Below the pieces are notes generated by a model. It saw only the letters and a list, made by a program, of their open reading frames with translations. It did not search any database and was not told where the DNA came from. A program made the position numbers and the translations under genes. 64,000 bases of DNA from Zelopaecilomyces penicillatus (Eukaryota > Ascomycota > Sordariomycetes > Hypocreales > Pseudodiploosporaceae), in assembly GCA_005765155.1 (NCBI GenBank), contig VCCP01000007.1:1753501-1817500 (forward strand). Reading direction: 5' to 3'. Positions 36,662-46,443 of the stretch are shown one piece after another (the stretch's first letter is position 1; each line of letters opens with the position of its first letter).

Positions 36662-38505
36662 ATGCCTCGGGAGACGATGCAGCCCGATGTCTGGGCGGTC
36701 ATTCTGGTTCCACTCATCCCAGCGGGCATGGTGCTGTGCCTCCGGTTCTATGCTCGCAGCATAAAGAGCGTGCCTTTGTGGTGGGATGACTGGCTCGCCA
36801 TCCTCTCATTTGTACGTTTCGCGAAAGCCCTTGCCATCTTGGAACCACTTCGATGCTATGGAGGTCCCAAAAGGAAAACGAGGAGGAAGAAACTTTTGCG
36901 GAGATCGAATATCTTGCTGACTAGAAGACGTCTCACGTCATTTAGATTTCTGCAGTTGTGTATGATGGTTTCACGATATGGCGTATGTACCACCACCACC
37001 ACCTCCCCGCTGTCGCGTCGAATGCGTTTCCTTGAAACAGGCTCCATGCCTAGAAAAGATCTGGTCCGCTAATTTGTTTTGTTCTGGCCCCGGTGCTTAG
37101 TGTTGAAATACGGCATGGGACTACATCTGAAGGACCTGCCTGTGACTATTGAGGCGGCGCGATATTATCAGGCTCTTGTGCAGGAGGTCCAAGAGCACAC
37201 ATACACAGCCGCGATCGGTGCCGCTCAGCTATCGCTTCTAGCATTGTACTGGCGTCTTTTCCAGGCCATAACAAGCGCCAGGATCACCATCTTTGTGTTG
37301 ATTGGAACGACAGTGGTTTGGGTGATTGTGCGGGTAAGTGTTGCGCGCTTTATGAAGGCCCCGTTTTCTTCTTCGACGAGACTAGGGTTGATGAGAGCTA
37401 ACGCGATGTTATGTTGTCAGACTGCGGTGTCCGTCTTCCAATGCTTTCCACCAAAATATTTTTGGGACAAGTCGATCGATGGCGAATGTACTGTCAGCGC
37501 TGCCAAGTATTTCCTAGGGTCTGTCTCGACCCATCTCGTCATCGACATTGCGTTGATTATACTGCCCGCAAGTAAGTCTTCCCTGCGGTTCACACTTTGA
37601 GGCTCTCCTGATGATGCTGACGGATTCATTGTAGCGCAAATCAGCCGTCTCTCTTTGCCGCTTCCTCAAAAGTTGGCCATTGTGCTCATGTTCACCTTTG
37701 GTGTTGTGTAAGTGGCTCGTCCATCCTCGGTCATTCTTTGCCGATTCATTCCTCTCCAGGCGGGGCTCAGGACTAACTAACCAATCTCACTCAAGCGTTT
37801 GCGTTGCTTCTATTGTGATGCTTGTTGTGTCCGCCAGGTACGACCCGACGGACCCAGACATCATGTGGACGTTTACACCACCGGCCATTTGGTCCGCTGC
37901 AGAGATTCATCTGAGCGTCATGTCGTGTGAGTCTTGTTCTTTCCTTCGTATCCCTTTTTAATTTTTTCGATGCATATTGTTTTGGGTGATCCAAATCGCG
38001 TTGCGATAAAAGGGCGGGGTCTGGGGTGTTTATGCTTCTTTTAGGGGAATAAATTGACTGACTGTTGGCCCGGCGCATTTCCTGAACAGGCTGCCTACCG
38101 ATCCTGCGACCAGTGGTCCATGCATTTGGCGGTTGGTGCAGCCAGAACTTCTCATCCCGGAGAGACGGTTCCCTAACGCGCGACTCGGTCAAACTCGCCA
38201 GCATCCGACGGTCGCTGCACCGCATGAAGGGCGAGTCGACACACAACCTCGCCGACACGACCAAGACCACAACTATCTACGGCCAGGGCGAGGGCTCTGA
38301 CACCGTCATCACTGGCAAGAGGGCATCCGAGGATGAGGAGCAAGGTCGATGTGGCATACGAGGCAAAGACCAGCACGCCATTCTAGTCAAATACGAGGTT
38401 GACCTAAGCTTTTCCGACACCCCTACGAATGTATCAGATGACGCGGGAGCGTCAATGCATCAGTCACATTCGCAACCGCACTCACATCATCAGCAACCAA
38501 GGTGA
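36662..38505 (+). CDS. Fungal rhodopsin-domain (PTH11-like) seven-TM membrane protein
   Basis: Seven exons: 36662-36811, 36946-36982, 37101-37333, 37421-37571, 37635-37707, 37796-37926 and 38090-38505. All junctions keep frame; 396 aa. Exon 1 has the first membrane helix followed by the typical WWDDW motif. Later exons give the remaining helices, with landmarks LLKYGMGLH, QLSLLALYWRLF, QCFPPKYFWD before a conserved Cys (DGECT), LPLPQKLAI, and SAAEIHLSVMSCCLPILRP near helix 7. A polar tail of about 115 residues rich in Ser, Thr and His follows. This family is integral to the plasma membrane and related to PTH11-type receptors, but there is no N-terminal CFEM domain here. It may sense surface or host cues; the ligand is unknown. 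Exon 2 is only 37 nt and is the least certain part. Confidence 0.85.
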
Positions 38506-39929
38506 CAATGTGAGATGGGAGGTCGTTTGTTTTATTCTACTTGTTGTTATCTTCTTAGCGTGGGATGTATATGTTGGTATGATACGGATGGGGGCAGCGA
38601 CCGCGGCGTTGGGGCAAAAGGGATATACCCTTTTCTATTTTCGGCTGTTCATTTTTTCAATTTATAATACCAGGTAGAGTGCATGGTGAGCATATGGCTG
38701 GGCGGATGGAATTACGGCTGCTGAGCAGCATGACTGGGTCTAAATAACATGATATCCATGGAAACCACGAAGTAGGTAGCTTTTTGAGTAAAGATGATAT
38801 AAATAGACATATATATGCACATGCTTCCCATCCTATCATGTGGAATTTTCACTACGAAATGGTCACTTGTGATACTTGTAATCTGTATGGCTGAGATGAT
38901 GGCATAAAAAATGATACCGGTAGATGGGAATCCTTCGGTCCTGCGTGGGGGGCTTAAGGTGGAGGCTATGTGGAGTTGGAAGGATTCGAGGGGGCTTGAA
39001 GAATGGTAGTGAATGGGGCTAAAATAGTCAGGCTTTTTAAGTACGATGAGAAAAGCGGTCCGGCCCGGTATTATTTACAGATGGGCGGGAGGAGCGGGTA
39101 GCTCTTAAAACCCGATGTGTGGGCATGCTTAGTGAGGCTGGGAAGGAAAAGCTTAAGTTGATTTGTGTTGTTATTACCAATTGATCGTATAAATTCTCGT
39201 GATGACTGATGACTGATGATTGTTTTGATTCATTCTGTCTATGCGATGTGAAAACGAGGGGTTTTTGTGTAAGAAAGGAAAACGAATTGCTCTAGATTGT
39301 GTAGTGAAGAGTGTGGAGCCCAAAAACCTAAGGTGCTTGCGGTACGGATTTTGTTGATTGCCTTTTGCCCTTACTTACTTGTGGTCTTGCTGATCTGTTT
39401 TGCTTTGCATGGTGGATTTGGGTGTATTGCAATTTTTCTTGTATTTCTCAAAATTCCATGGTATCTTGTTTGTGAGCAGATGCGCCTAGGTACTTTAGAT
39501 GGAGTATATTTTTTTTTGTGTGTTCCTTCCAAAAGGCAAAAAAAAGGAAGGAAGAAAGAAGGAGAGCACAGACTCAAGCTCGGGGATCTACGCTTGGTAT
39601 GGTGGGAGTGTAAGAGGACTGTTGGTTTTGAATACCCGATCTGGGACAAAGAATGGAGACAAGAATAGCATCAGGGGAAATGGTGATATATTTAGTCAAA
39701 GCTAGAAGAGCACAAACAATGCCCGTATCTTGACAAAGCTCATGTCAATCGTCATGCTTGTGTACGCACACTTTAAGAACTACAAAAGCGACATGGGACC
39801 TTGGTCAACATGTGCAGTTAATATTTCTGCAAAATTGCAGCTAATCATCAGGATTTCCTAGCAATTGCGTCTTGCTTCAACGTTTTGATTGTTACAGGTA
39901 GACAAGCAGGCAAACTTCAACAGTCACCT
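38506..39929. other. Intergenic region
   Basis: No supported gene. A 123-codon plus frame at 39297-39668 has one hydrophobic stretch but no other sign of coding. The sequence is otherwise AT- and G-rich spacer. Confidence 0.5.
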
Positions 39930-41313
39930 ATGGCCGTCTCACCGAATAAAAAGAGACGACGTTCTGCAAAGGAGAGTGAGGATGAATCAACCGATTCCTC
40001 ACGCGAACTGAAGATCTGGAAAGAGTGGGTAAACCCGCCTGAGTATTGGGATAATTTACCAGACGTGCTTCTTACCTTACGGTCATTGGAAGAAGTCAAT
40101 CGACGACACAAGGCGCAGCCGCTCATACGTGACTCTGACTCTCCGCCGGTTAAGGACGGCGTCAAAACGACAAGCAGCGACCTGACCAGATTCGCCAGGC
40201 GCGGTGGTCCAGATTTACAACATTTACAAGGGGTAAGTAAGTTGAGGATCCAAATTGGTGTTCATTTGAATCTTATATAATATATATATATATATATAGG
40301 AATAACTAATCATCTCAATAATCTTTTAGGATTGGGAGCCGAGACCCAAACTGCCTCTACTCGGCGGCATCCTATTTGCGAACCCAAAAGACTCGTACTT
40401 TATAGCGGCGTCTAGGCGCATGTTTAGGGTGGGAAGGTCACCGTGTGATCGCAATATGGAGCAGCATCTGACAGACATTGGCGTCTACGCGACATATTCG
40501 TCACAGAGACCGACAAATCTGGCGCAAATCAAGGAAGCACTGCGAGTTAGGCGACCTTCTTTGTCCGAAGACGTCTTCTCCGACGAGGACTTTGAGCGGT
40601 ATGCCGAAATGAGCGAACATACTAGAGACGAGGATGATGTGCAAGCGACTGTTGTACCGCTCATGCTCGGATCGCAACAACAACAGCAACAACAACATTA
40701 CTATTGTGCCAGAAACACAGTATTCGGCAATCTAAAGCCGCTAACCGATGTCAAGATCATTGCACCCAAGCCAGATTTCTACGACGGGGCACACCCAGAG
40801 CAGCTCTCCAAGCCTATTCGCGACAGCCTCAGCAGATACATCATCCCCTCCAGGATGCACCACAAACCCATGGCGCCCAACTTCTTCTTGGAAATCAAGG
40901 GCCCCCACGGCTCTGGTAGCGTAGGCAAGACGCAGGCTCGCTACGACGGTGCGGTCGGAGCCCGGGGCATACACGCGCTGCAAAACTATGGCAATGCTTT
41001 GGCTGCTGTGTACGATGGTAGAGCGTATACGTTTAGTGCTACGTACTACATCGATCAGGTGAACATATATGCACATCACCTTCGGGAGCCGGTAGGAGGA
41101 GAAGGAGGAGGAGGAGGAGGGCAGCAGCCCCAGCCTGAGTATCATATGTCTCTGGTTGGTGCGTATTGTTTGCTGACGAGTCGAGATGCATTTGAGCAAG
41201 GAGTAGGCGCGCTGCGGAATGCTCGGGATTTGGCAAAGCAGTATCGGGATGAGTTTGTGGATGCTGCAGATAAATGTGCTGTTCGGAGGGTATGTCCTTT
41301 GTATGATGCCTAG
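39930..41313 (+). CDS. PD-(D/E)XK nuclease-like fungal protein of unknown function
   Basis: Two exons, 39930-40232 and 40330-41313, joined in phase 0 (GTAAGT donor, CTTTTAG acceptor); 428 aa. The intron holds a TA microsatellite. The N-terminus is basic (PNKKRRR, a possible nuclear signal). The C-terminal half has KPDFYDG with Asp near 250, then FFLEIKGP with Glu 289 and Lys 291, then QARYDGA with Gln 303 and Tyr 306. This D, E-x-K, Q-x-x-Y layout is that of the PD-(D/E)XK nuclease fold, and I recall similar fungal proteins grouped as a DUF (possibly DUF7924). A run of seven Gln near 217-223 and a run of six Gly near 364-369 interrupt the protein. Activity is not demonstrated for the family as far as I know; the fold call is inference from motif spacing. 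ATG 39930 is the first in frame. Confidence 0.7.
40273..40298 (+). repeat. TA dinucleotide microsatellite in an intron
   Basis: A run of TA units within the 97-nt intron of the PD-(D/E)XK-like gene. Confidence 0.9.
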
Positions 41314-42993
41314 GTTAAGAGTGGTGGTTGTGGTTGTGAAGCTAACCTACTTTAATTCAAGATGAGAAATACCAACACACAAGGCGCTATTTGAAAGAAA
41401 TAGTATGGAGGATATAATGAGTAAACTGATGATATAAAAGCGGCGCCGGGGAGTTGGGTGATGTACACTTTGCTCACTACCTACCTACTAGTATGTGAGA
41501 GTGCCTTTATTCTTTCAATGATGACCAATGAGGTGGCGGCAATTATAAGCCCATCACTTGCCCGCTAGGGACGATCATACACTCAGTAGTGGTAACACTT
41601 CCGATAATACCTGTGCCATCTTAATTTCCAGCTGAGGCGGCCCCTGTGCTCCATCGAGGTCCGTGAGCCAATGTCTTGCACTAGGTGCAGAAATGTCATT
41701 CAATCTGCGTCCACGGGAGTAATACTGTACAGTACTCTCTCCTTCACCGTACCAACGTCTTCTATAACGAAAGTGCAATTTGCAGCTCGGGGGTTCGGAG
41801 AGACATTTTCGATTCTGGGAGCCATACTACGTGCTACGTGGTAACCACGAAGAAAGCCTCACAGATTTGGGTGCCTTTTGAAATCATCTCACCCTCGCTT
41901 GTGGAACGGACTAGTGGTGATCTTCCTCTCCAGCTTGGGTGCATGATGCATATGCAGTAATTACGCAGTGTTCTACACCGGGTTTCTTGACAGGTCACAT
42001 GATTTGGTCATGTATTCTTCAAGGCCACGTAAAGAGCATCAAGCTACCATTCATAACATCATCTCCCACCTGCAACATTTACAGTACTGTAGCCCTTTTG
42101 GGGCAACCCGGCTAGTGGTCTTGCTAAATGCCGAACCATTCAACAACGGCATTCAGAGCGAATGGTATGGTTGCGATAGCCACGACTCACGAGTCACAAT
42201 GGGTGCCAGCTTCAAAGACCTGCTAGGCCGGCCCAGGCATGGTGGGAGCCACGAGGCTTTGCACCAGTGCGGGCAGGGATTCAGACGCATCTCGCTGGAA
42301 ATGGGATGCCATCCATCCAACCATGCATGCATGCATGCACCAAGCAGTCGAGTCGTCGAGTGGGGGAGGGGAATAATTGAGCCATTGGCAACAAAAAGCT
42401 GTTAGTTCTGGATGTCATGTCGTACAGCAAGCAAATTGGCTCTTCTCCGCTCCCATTCCCACTCCCCCTTCCTCCCCTCCTAGCAAATCACCTTGATAGA
42501 TCGCCTCCTCCATTGGATCGTCTCGATCGAATCACCGCCCTCCCGAGGGTATCGGTACGCTAGCCAACGCCAAGAACGCACTTTGTGCCCCTGTCATCGT
42601 CCCAATCTCGGCTCTTGTGGCCATACCACAGCTGCATTTCGAAAGGCTCGCCGGGCTTTCCACCTGCCCGCCTTTCCCCAACCCATGATGAGGGGGGGAA
42701 AGGCTGTTTTAAAGAGGTGGGGTGTGGCAGGAGAGGGGGAGGAGAAGCTCTGCTCTGGAACCTATTTATAAGCTTCTCTCCTTCGCCATTCTTGATCTTT
42801 TCTCCATTTCTGCTCGTCCTCCCCTTGTTCATCTTGATTGACGACAAGCTTGTTTCTAGACAGCCTGTATAAACAGTATGTACGTACCCCTTGCTCACAT
42901 ACAACACCAAGCTTGTTGAACAGTGAATTTAACCTGCTCCATAGACACCATCCTACAACAACTATCGTGCCTCACGCGGCCTTCTAGAACGCA
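41314..42993. other. Intergenic region upstream of the amidase
   Basis: No supported gene; a 145-codon plus frame at 41968-42405 has no recognisable domain. The right part is CT-rich with a TATA-like element and probably forms the amidase promoter and leader. Confidence 0.5.
42763..42772 (+). promoter_or_regulatory. TATA-like element of the amidase gene
   Basis: TATTTATAAG is followed by CT-rich sequence, about 220 bases before the amidase ATG at 42994. This fits a core promoter with a leader of about 190 bases. Confidence 0.4.
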
Positions 42994-44676
42994 ATGCCCT
43001 CCAAATCTATTCCCCTGCTAATAAAAGGCGCGCCGATCCCAACCGGTTCCGCAGAGTATGAGGCTACCCGAGCCTCTATCCTAGAAAATCTCGCCTCATC
43101 GGTCCCGGAAGAGTTCCTGCTGCCACAGTCTGTCATAGACAATGCTCCCAAGAACGTCACGGCAATCCCCAGGGAATGTGGGCTACTCACACCCAAAGAG
43201 ATTGAGATTACGGAGAACCATGACGCCATCAGCCTTGCCGAGGCCATTGCCTCGAGGCAACTCACGTCCGTTGAAGTAGTCACGGCGTTTGCTAAGCGGG
43301 CTATCATTGCACACCAGCTTACCAGCTGTCTTACGGAGTTTTTCATGGACGAAGCCCTCCAACGGGCCAAGGAGCTTGATGACCATCTTGCTGCCACTGG
43401 CAAGACTGTTGGTCCTCTCCACGGCGTGCCCGTCAGCATCAAGATTCATATCCCCATCGCTGGTCATTGGACCAGTCTCGGTTATGTGGATTACACCACC
43501 AAGAGCGAAAAGGATTGCCAAATGATTACAATTCTTCGCAATGCCGGCGCTGTTTTCTACTGCAAGACGAACCAGCCTCAGATGATCATGCACCTCGAGT
43601 CCACTTCCATCTATGGCCGTGTGCTCAACCCACATAATACCAACCTTTCCGCCGGTGGCTCTACAGGAGGTGAGGCTGCCCTCATTGCCATGCGCGGCTC
43701 CGTTTTCGGTGTTGGGACAGATATCGGTGGAAGTGTCCGCGGACCCTCGGCGTTCTGCGGAATATACGGCTTTAAGCCCACGAGCATGACGTTGCCCACT
43801 CAGGATTTCCTCATCGGCGGATACATTGCAGAACTGAACATTTTGGCGTCCACTGGCCCCATGTGCACGACACTAAGAGACATGGACCTCTTTATGTCCA
43901 TCATGTCTGCCGCAAAGCCATATCTAGAGGATCCATCCCTCGTTCCTATTCCTTGGACTGGCCTGTCCGGCAAGCCCACCTCCAGCTCTACGCCCTTGAA
44001 GATTGGTTTTATGATGAATGATGGTGATATCGTGCCCCAGCCCCCTGTCACAAAAGCTCTCGAATGGGCCCGTTCACGGCTCGAGCAGGCTTCGGGATTC
44101 GAAGTCAAGTCTTTTGAGCCGTTCCAAACTGCCAAAGCAATCAAGAACATTAGATTGTCATACTGGCCCGATGGTGGCAAGGGGTCATATGAACATCTAC
44201 ATGCTAGAGGCGAGCCTATCCTCCCCCTGACGGAGTGGATCTTGAAGGATGCTGCCGAAGCGGGCGAGCTCACGGCGACACAGCTCCATCATGAACGTGT
44301 GGCACGCGACACTTTCCGCATCGACTTTGCTCGGCACTGGGAAGCCCAGGATGTTGATCTAATCATCAGCCCAGCCTTTGTCGGTCCCGCTTGCTCACAC
44401 GATACTGCTTTACACTGGAACTACACGGCGTTCTGGAACTACGTTGACTATCCAGGTGTTGTGGTGCCCACGCCCGTCAAGGCCGGCGCCAAGGGCACGG
44501 AGGAGTACCCAGCTGGCGAGCCACTCAGCGATGCTTGCAAGACGATTCGACAATTCTGGGCCGAGGGAGATTTTGAGGGCGCACCGATTAACTTGCAGAT
44601 TGTGGCGAGACGGCATCATGAGAATGACTTGTTCCATGGACTAGAGGCGCTTAAAGAGGTACTGCAGCTGAAGTAG
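42994..44676 (+). CDS. Amidase (amidase-signature family, acetamidase-like)
   Basis: Single exon, 560 aa, the usual length for fungal acetamidase-type enzymes. Amidase-signature enzymes hydrolyse carboxamides to acid and ammonia with a Ser-cisSer-Lys triad. The matching residues are Lys150 (PVSIK), Ser223 in SAGGSTGGEAAL, and nucleophile Ser247 in GTDIGGSVRGPSAFCG, 24 residues on as in the family. Two details differ from consensus. The second Ser of GGSSGG is Thr224, and the residue after the Lys is Ile rather than the common Asp. The C-terminal half shows the usual HWTSLG substrate-side region and an NLQIVARR motif near residue 535. There is no signal peptide, so it is probably cytosolic. 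Substrate cannot be told from sequence: nitrogen scavenging or detoxification of amides are the typical roles. No cluster partners adjoin it. Confidence 0.92.
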   Translation: MPSKSIPLLIKGAPIPTGSAEYEATRASILENLASSVPEEFLLPQSVIDNAPKNVTAIPRECGLLTPKEIEITENHDAISLAEAIASRQLTSVEVVTAFAKRAIIAHQLTSCLTEFFMDEALQRAKELDDHLAATGKTVGPLHGVPVSIKIHIPIAGHWTSLGYVDYTTKSEKDCQMITILRNAGAVFYCKTNQPQMIMHLESTSIYGRVLNPHNTNLSAGGSTGGEAALIAMRGSVFGVGTDIGGSVRGPSAFCGIYGFKPTSMTLPTQDFLIGGYIAELNILASTGPMCTTLRDMDLFMSIMSAAKPYLEDPSLVPIPWTGLSGKPTSSSTPLKIGFMMNDGDIVPQPPVTKALEWARSRLEQASGFEVKSFEPFQTAKAIKNIRLSYWPDGGKGSYEHLHARGEPILPLTEWILKDAAEAGELTATQLHHERVARDTFRIDFARHWEAQDVDLIISPAFVGPACSHDTALHWNYTAFWNYVDYPGVVVPTPVKAGAKGTEEYPAGEPLSDACKTIRQFWAEGDFEGAPINLQIVARRHHENDLFHGLEALKEVLQLK

Positions 44677-45257
44677 GCGTATAATAGCATAGCATGTTGG
44701 ATGATGATGAATTAATATGTATTCTATGTACTCTATCATTGTGGACTGACCGATTTCACAAATCAGTCAAGTGCTGTTTGTGTTCCTCAAGTACTTGGGA
44801 AACATGTGACTCTTAACTGGAGAGACAGCGTTGGGAAATCTTTTTATTCATTTTTTCCTCCTTTTTTAAACAATTGGTTCCTGGTGTGGACAAGAGACAA
44901 GTATTGACCCAGCCAGCCTTGTTCAGGGTTTGAAAGATTTAACAAAAATGCTTTAAGGGTCCAGAAATGACAGACTGCAGAACCACACACATGTCTCATG
45001 GGGATTTGCTGTTGGTTTATTACTGATTTGCCTCATCGTGAGGAATATGGAACTTGGCTGGTATGTGGCATGTTGACACGGAATGCAAAGGATATTTCGA
45101 AAACACCAATTGCCAGATATAGTTATAAAAGAGATGAAAGAGACATAATACCTACCATTCCTCGTTATCTCTTACAATAGTGCGCAAATCCGTAACGATT
45201 CATTCTAAAAGTACAAACCATCACCAAAGATCACCAATAACACTGTTTACTGCCACC
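44677..45257. other. Intergenic region with promoter of the hydrophobin relic
   Basis: AT-rich spacer with no coding sequence. The right end contains a TATAAAA box and a pyrimidine-rich leader. Confidence 0.5.
45124..45130 (+). promoter_or_regulatory. TATA box upstream of the hydrophobin relic
   Basis: TATAAAA about 130 bases before the ATG at 45258, a spacing typical of strongly expressed fungal surface-protein genes. It seems intact although the coding part is broken. Confidence 0.5.
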
Positions 45258-45647
45258 ATGAAGCCATTTACTGTTACCGTCGCTTTTGCCTTTGCTGGTG
45301 TCGCTGTCGCCGATCCCACCACTGGCATCATCGCACGTGAATTTGTCTCTGTCCGGCTAAACCCGATGCCTAGTGTTGCAAAGGAAGATTCGTTTACGAC
45401 GACTTTTCCCAATTCGCAAGCATCAATCGTATACATCATTGAAGCTTTTACCCCCCCTGGCTTTGTTAAAAAATATATATATATTCATATTAGACTATTA
45501 ATCACTACGCATATCATGCGTATCTTAGCTACCGACATCACTTCAAAAGATATCTTCAAAGCTGTCTGCAAAGAGAGCGGCGCTGAGGCCATGTGCTGCG
45601 CACAACCTTTATCTGACGATGCTGAAGAATGTATCGGTATCCTTTAA
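45258..45647 (+). pseudogene. Class II hydrophobin remnant (C-terminal half retained)
   Basis: The frame of 129 codons opens with a good secretion signal (MKPFTVTVAFAFAGVAVA). Its C-terminus has Cys104, Cys113-Cys114 and Cys125, that is C-x8-CC-x10-C, the spacing of the last four cysteines of class II hydrophobins, preceded by a typical DIF-x-x-VC. The first four cysteines are absent. In their place is a TA-rich stretch at 45465-45528 encoding residues unlike any hydrophobin, joined to ATDI, which in the family normally follows the first CC pair. I infer an internal loss with insertion of AT-rich sequence. A TA-rich intron was tested, but no donor and acceptor pair keeps the hydrophobin frame. 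A functional short secreted cysteine protein remains possible. Confidence 0.5.
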
Positions 45648-46443
45648 TTTAATTTCCATATGATGTCTGAGAAGGAAGTAGCACGGGAAGGATGTATATT
45701 TCTGCGACATTTTATGCCCTTGTAGGGAGAAATAAGAGAATACAGATTTATAGTGTTGGGTGGGATAGGGTTTTGAGCAAGACGTGCGTGCTGTATAAAT
45801 GTACTATGAGATTTGGCATTTGTAGCTATGCGCAATGGGTTGTCATGGATGGGCATATCCATAGACAGATCACTAGAAGTCAATAAATCACTACAAGTCA
45901 ATAATGTCAGATGGGCGAAATCACTGGGTTAGGTTCGTGATGAAGGCTTGAACTTGGAAGAGTGAAACGAATAGCAAACAGTAGCGTCACTGAGTGCTCA
46001 AATATTAGGAATGTGTTTCTGTCTTCATTCATCTATTCATTTTTTTAATTCCTTTCATTACCAGTGGACAAACCTATTCCGGCGATGACAATGCTGCAAA
46101 TATCACATGCTGCCGTTTGATAGTCCATGCACATCAGCATGGGCCTGAATATGTCCAACACTCTGCCGCTGGAATGCTACTATCCGCCAACATTTATGGT
46201 GCTATTCTTTGATGTCAGAATCATCGGCCGTTTGCTCCATCAAAAGTGAACACCGCAAGTAGTTTCCCAGCATTCTATCTTAGGGAGGAGAAGAACAAGA
46301 AATACACAATGTAAAAGGATCAACAGTCCATCACCTACCATCTTCTTGTTTGTCCTGCTCTCTTTGTACAACTCAACCCTCCTGATTATCCAAAAAAACC
46401 GCCCCCCCCCCCCCCCCCCCCCCCATACTCAAGCTCTCACACC
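45648..46443. other. Intergenic region
   Basis: No coding sequence seen. It ends in a long C run immediately before the next gene. Confidence 0.5.
46402..46424 (+). repeat. Poly-C tract of 23 just upstream of a start codon
   Basis: An uninterrupted C run ends 19 bases before the ATG at 46444 and so probably lies in the 5' leader of that gene. Confidence 0.85.

Noticed and set aside
45465..45528. Possible intron inside the hydrophobin relic
   Set aside because: The stretch is TA-rich and bounded by GT and TTAG, but the phases do not match and the hydrophobin frame is lost on splicing.
23769..45647. Secondary-metabolite gene cluster
   Set aside because: An MFS carrier and an amidase are present, but there is no polyketide synthase, peptide synthetase, terpene synthase, P450 or cluster regulator nearby.
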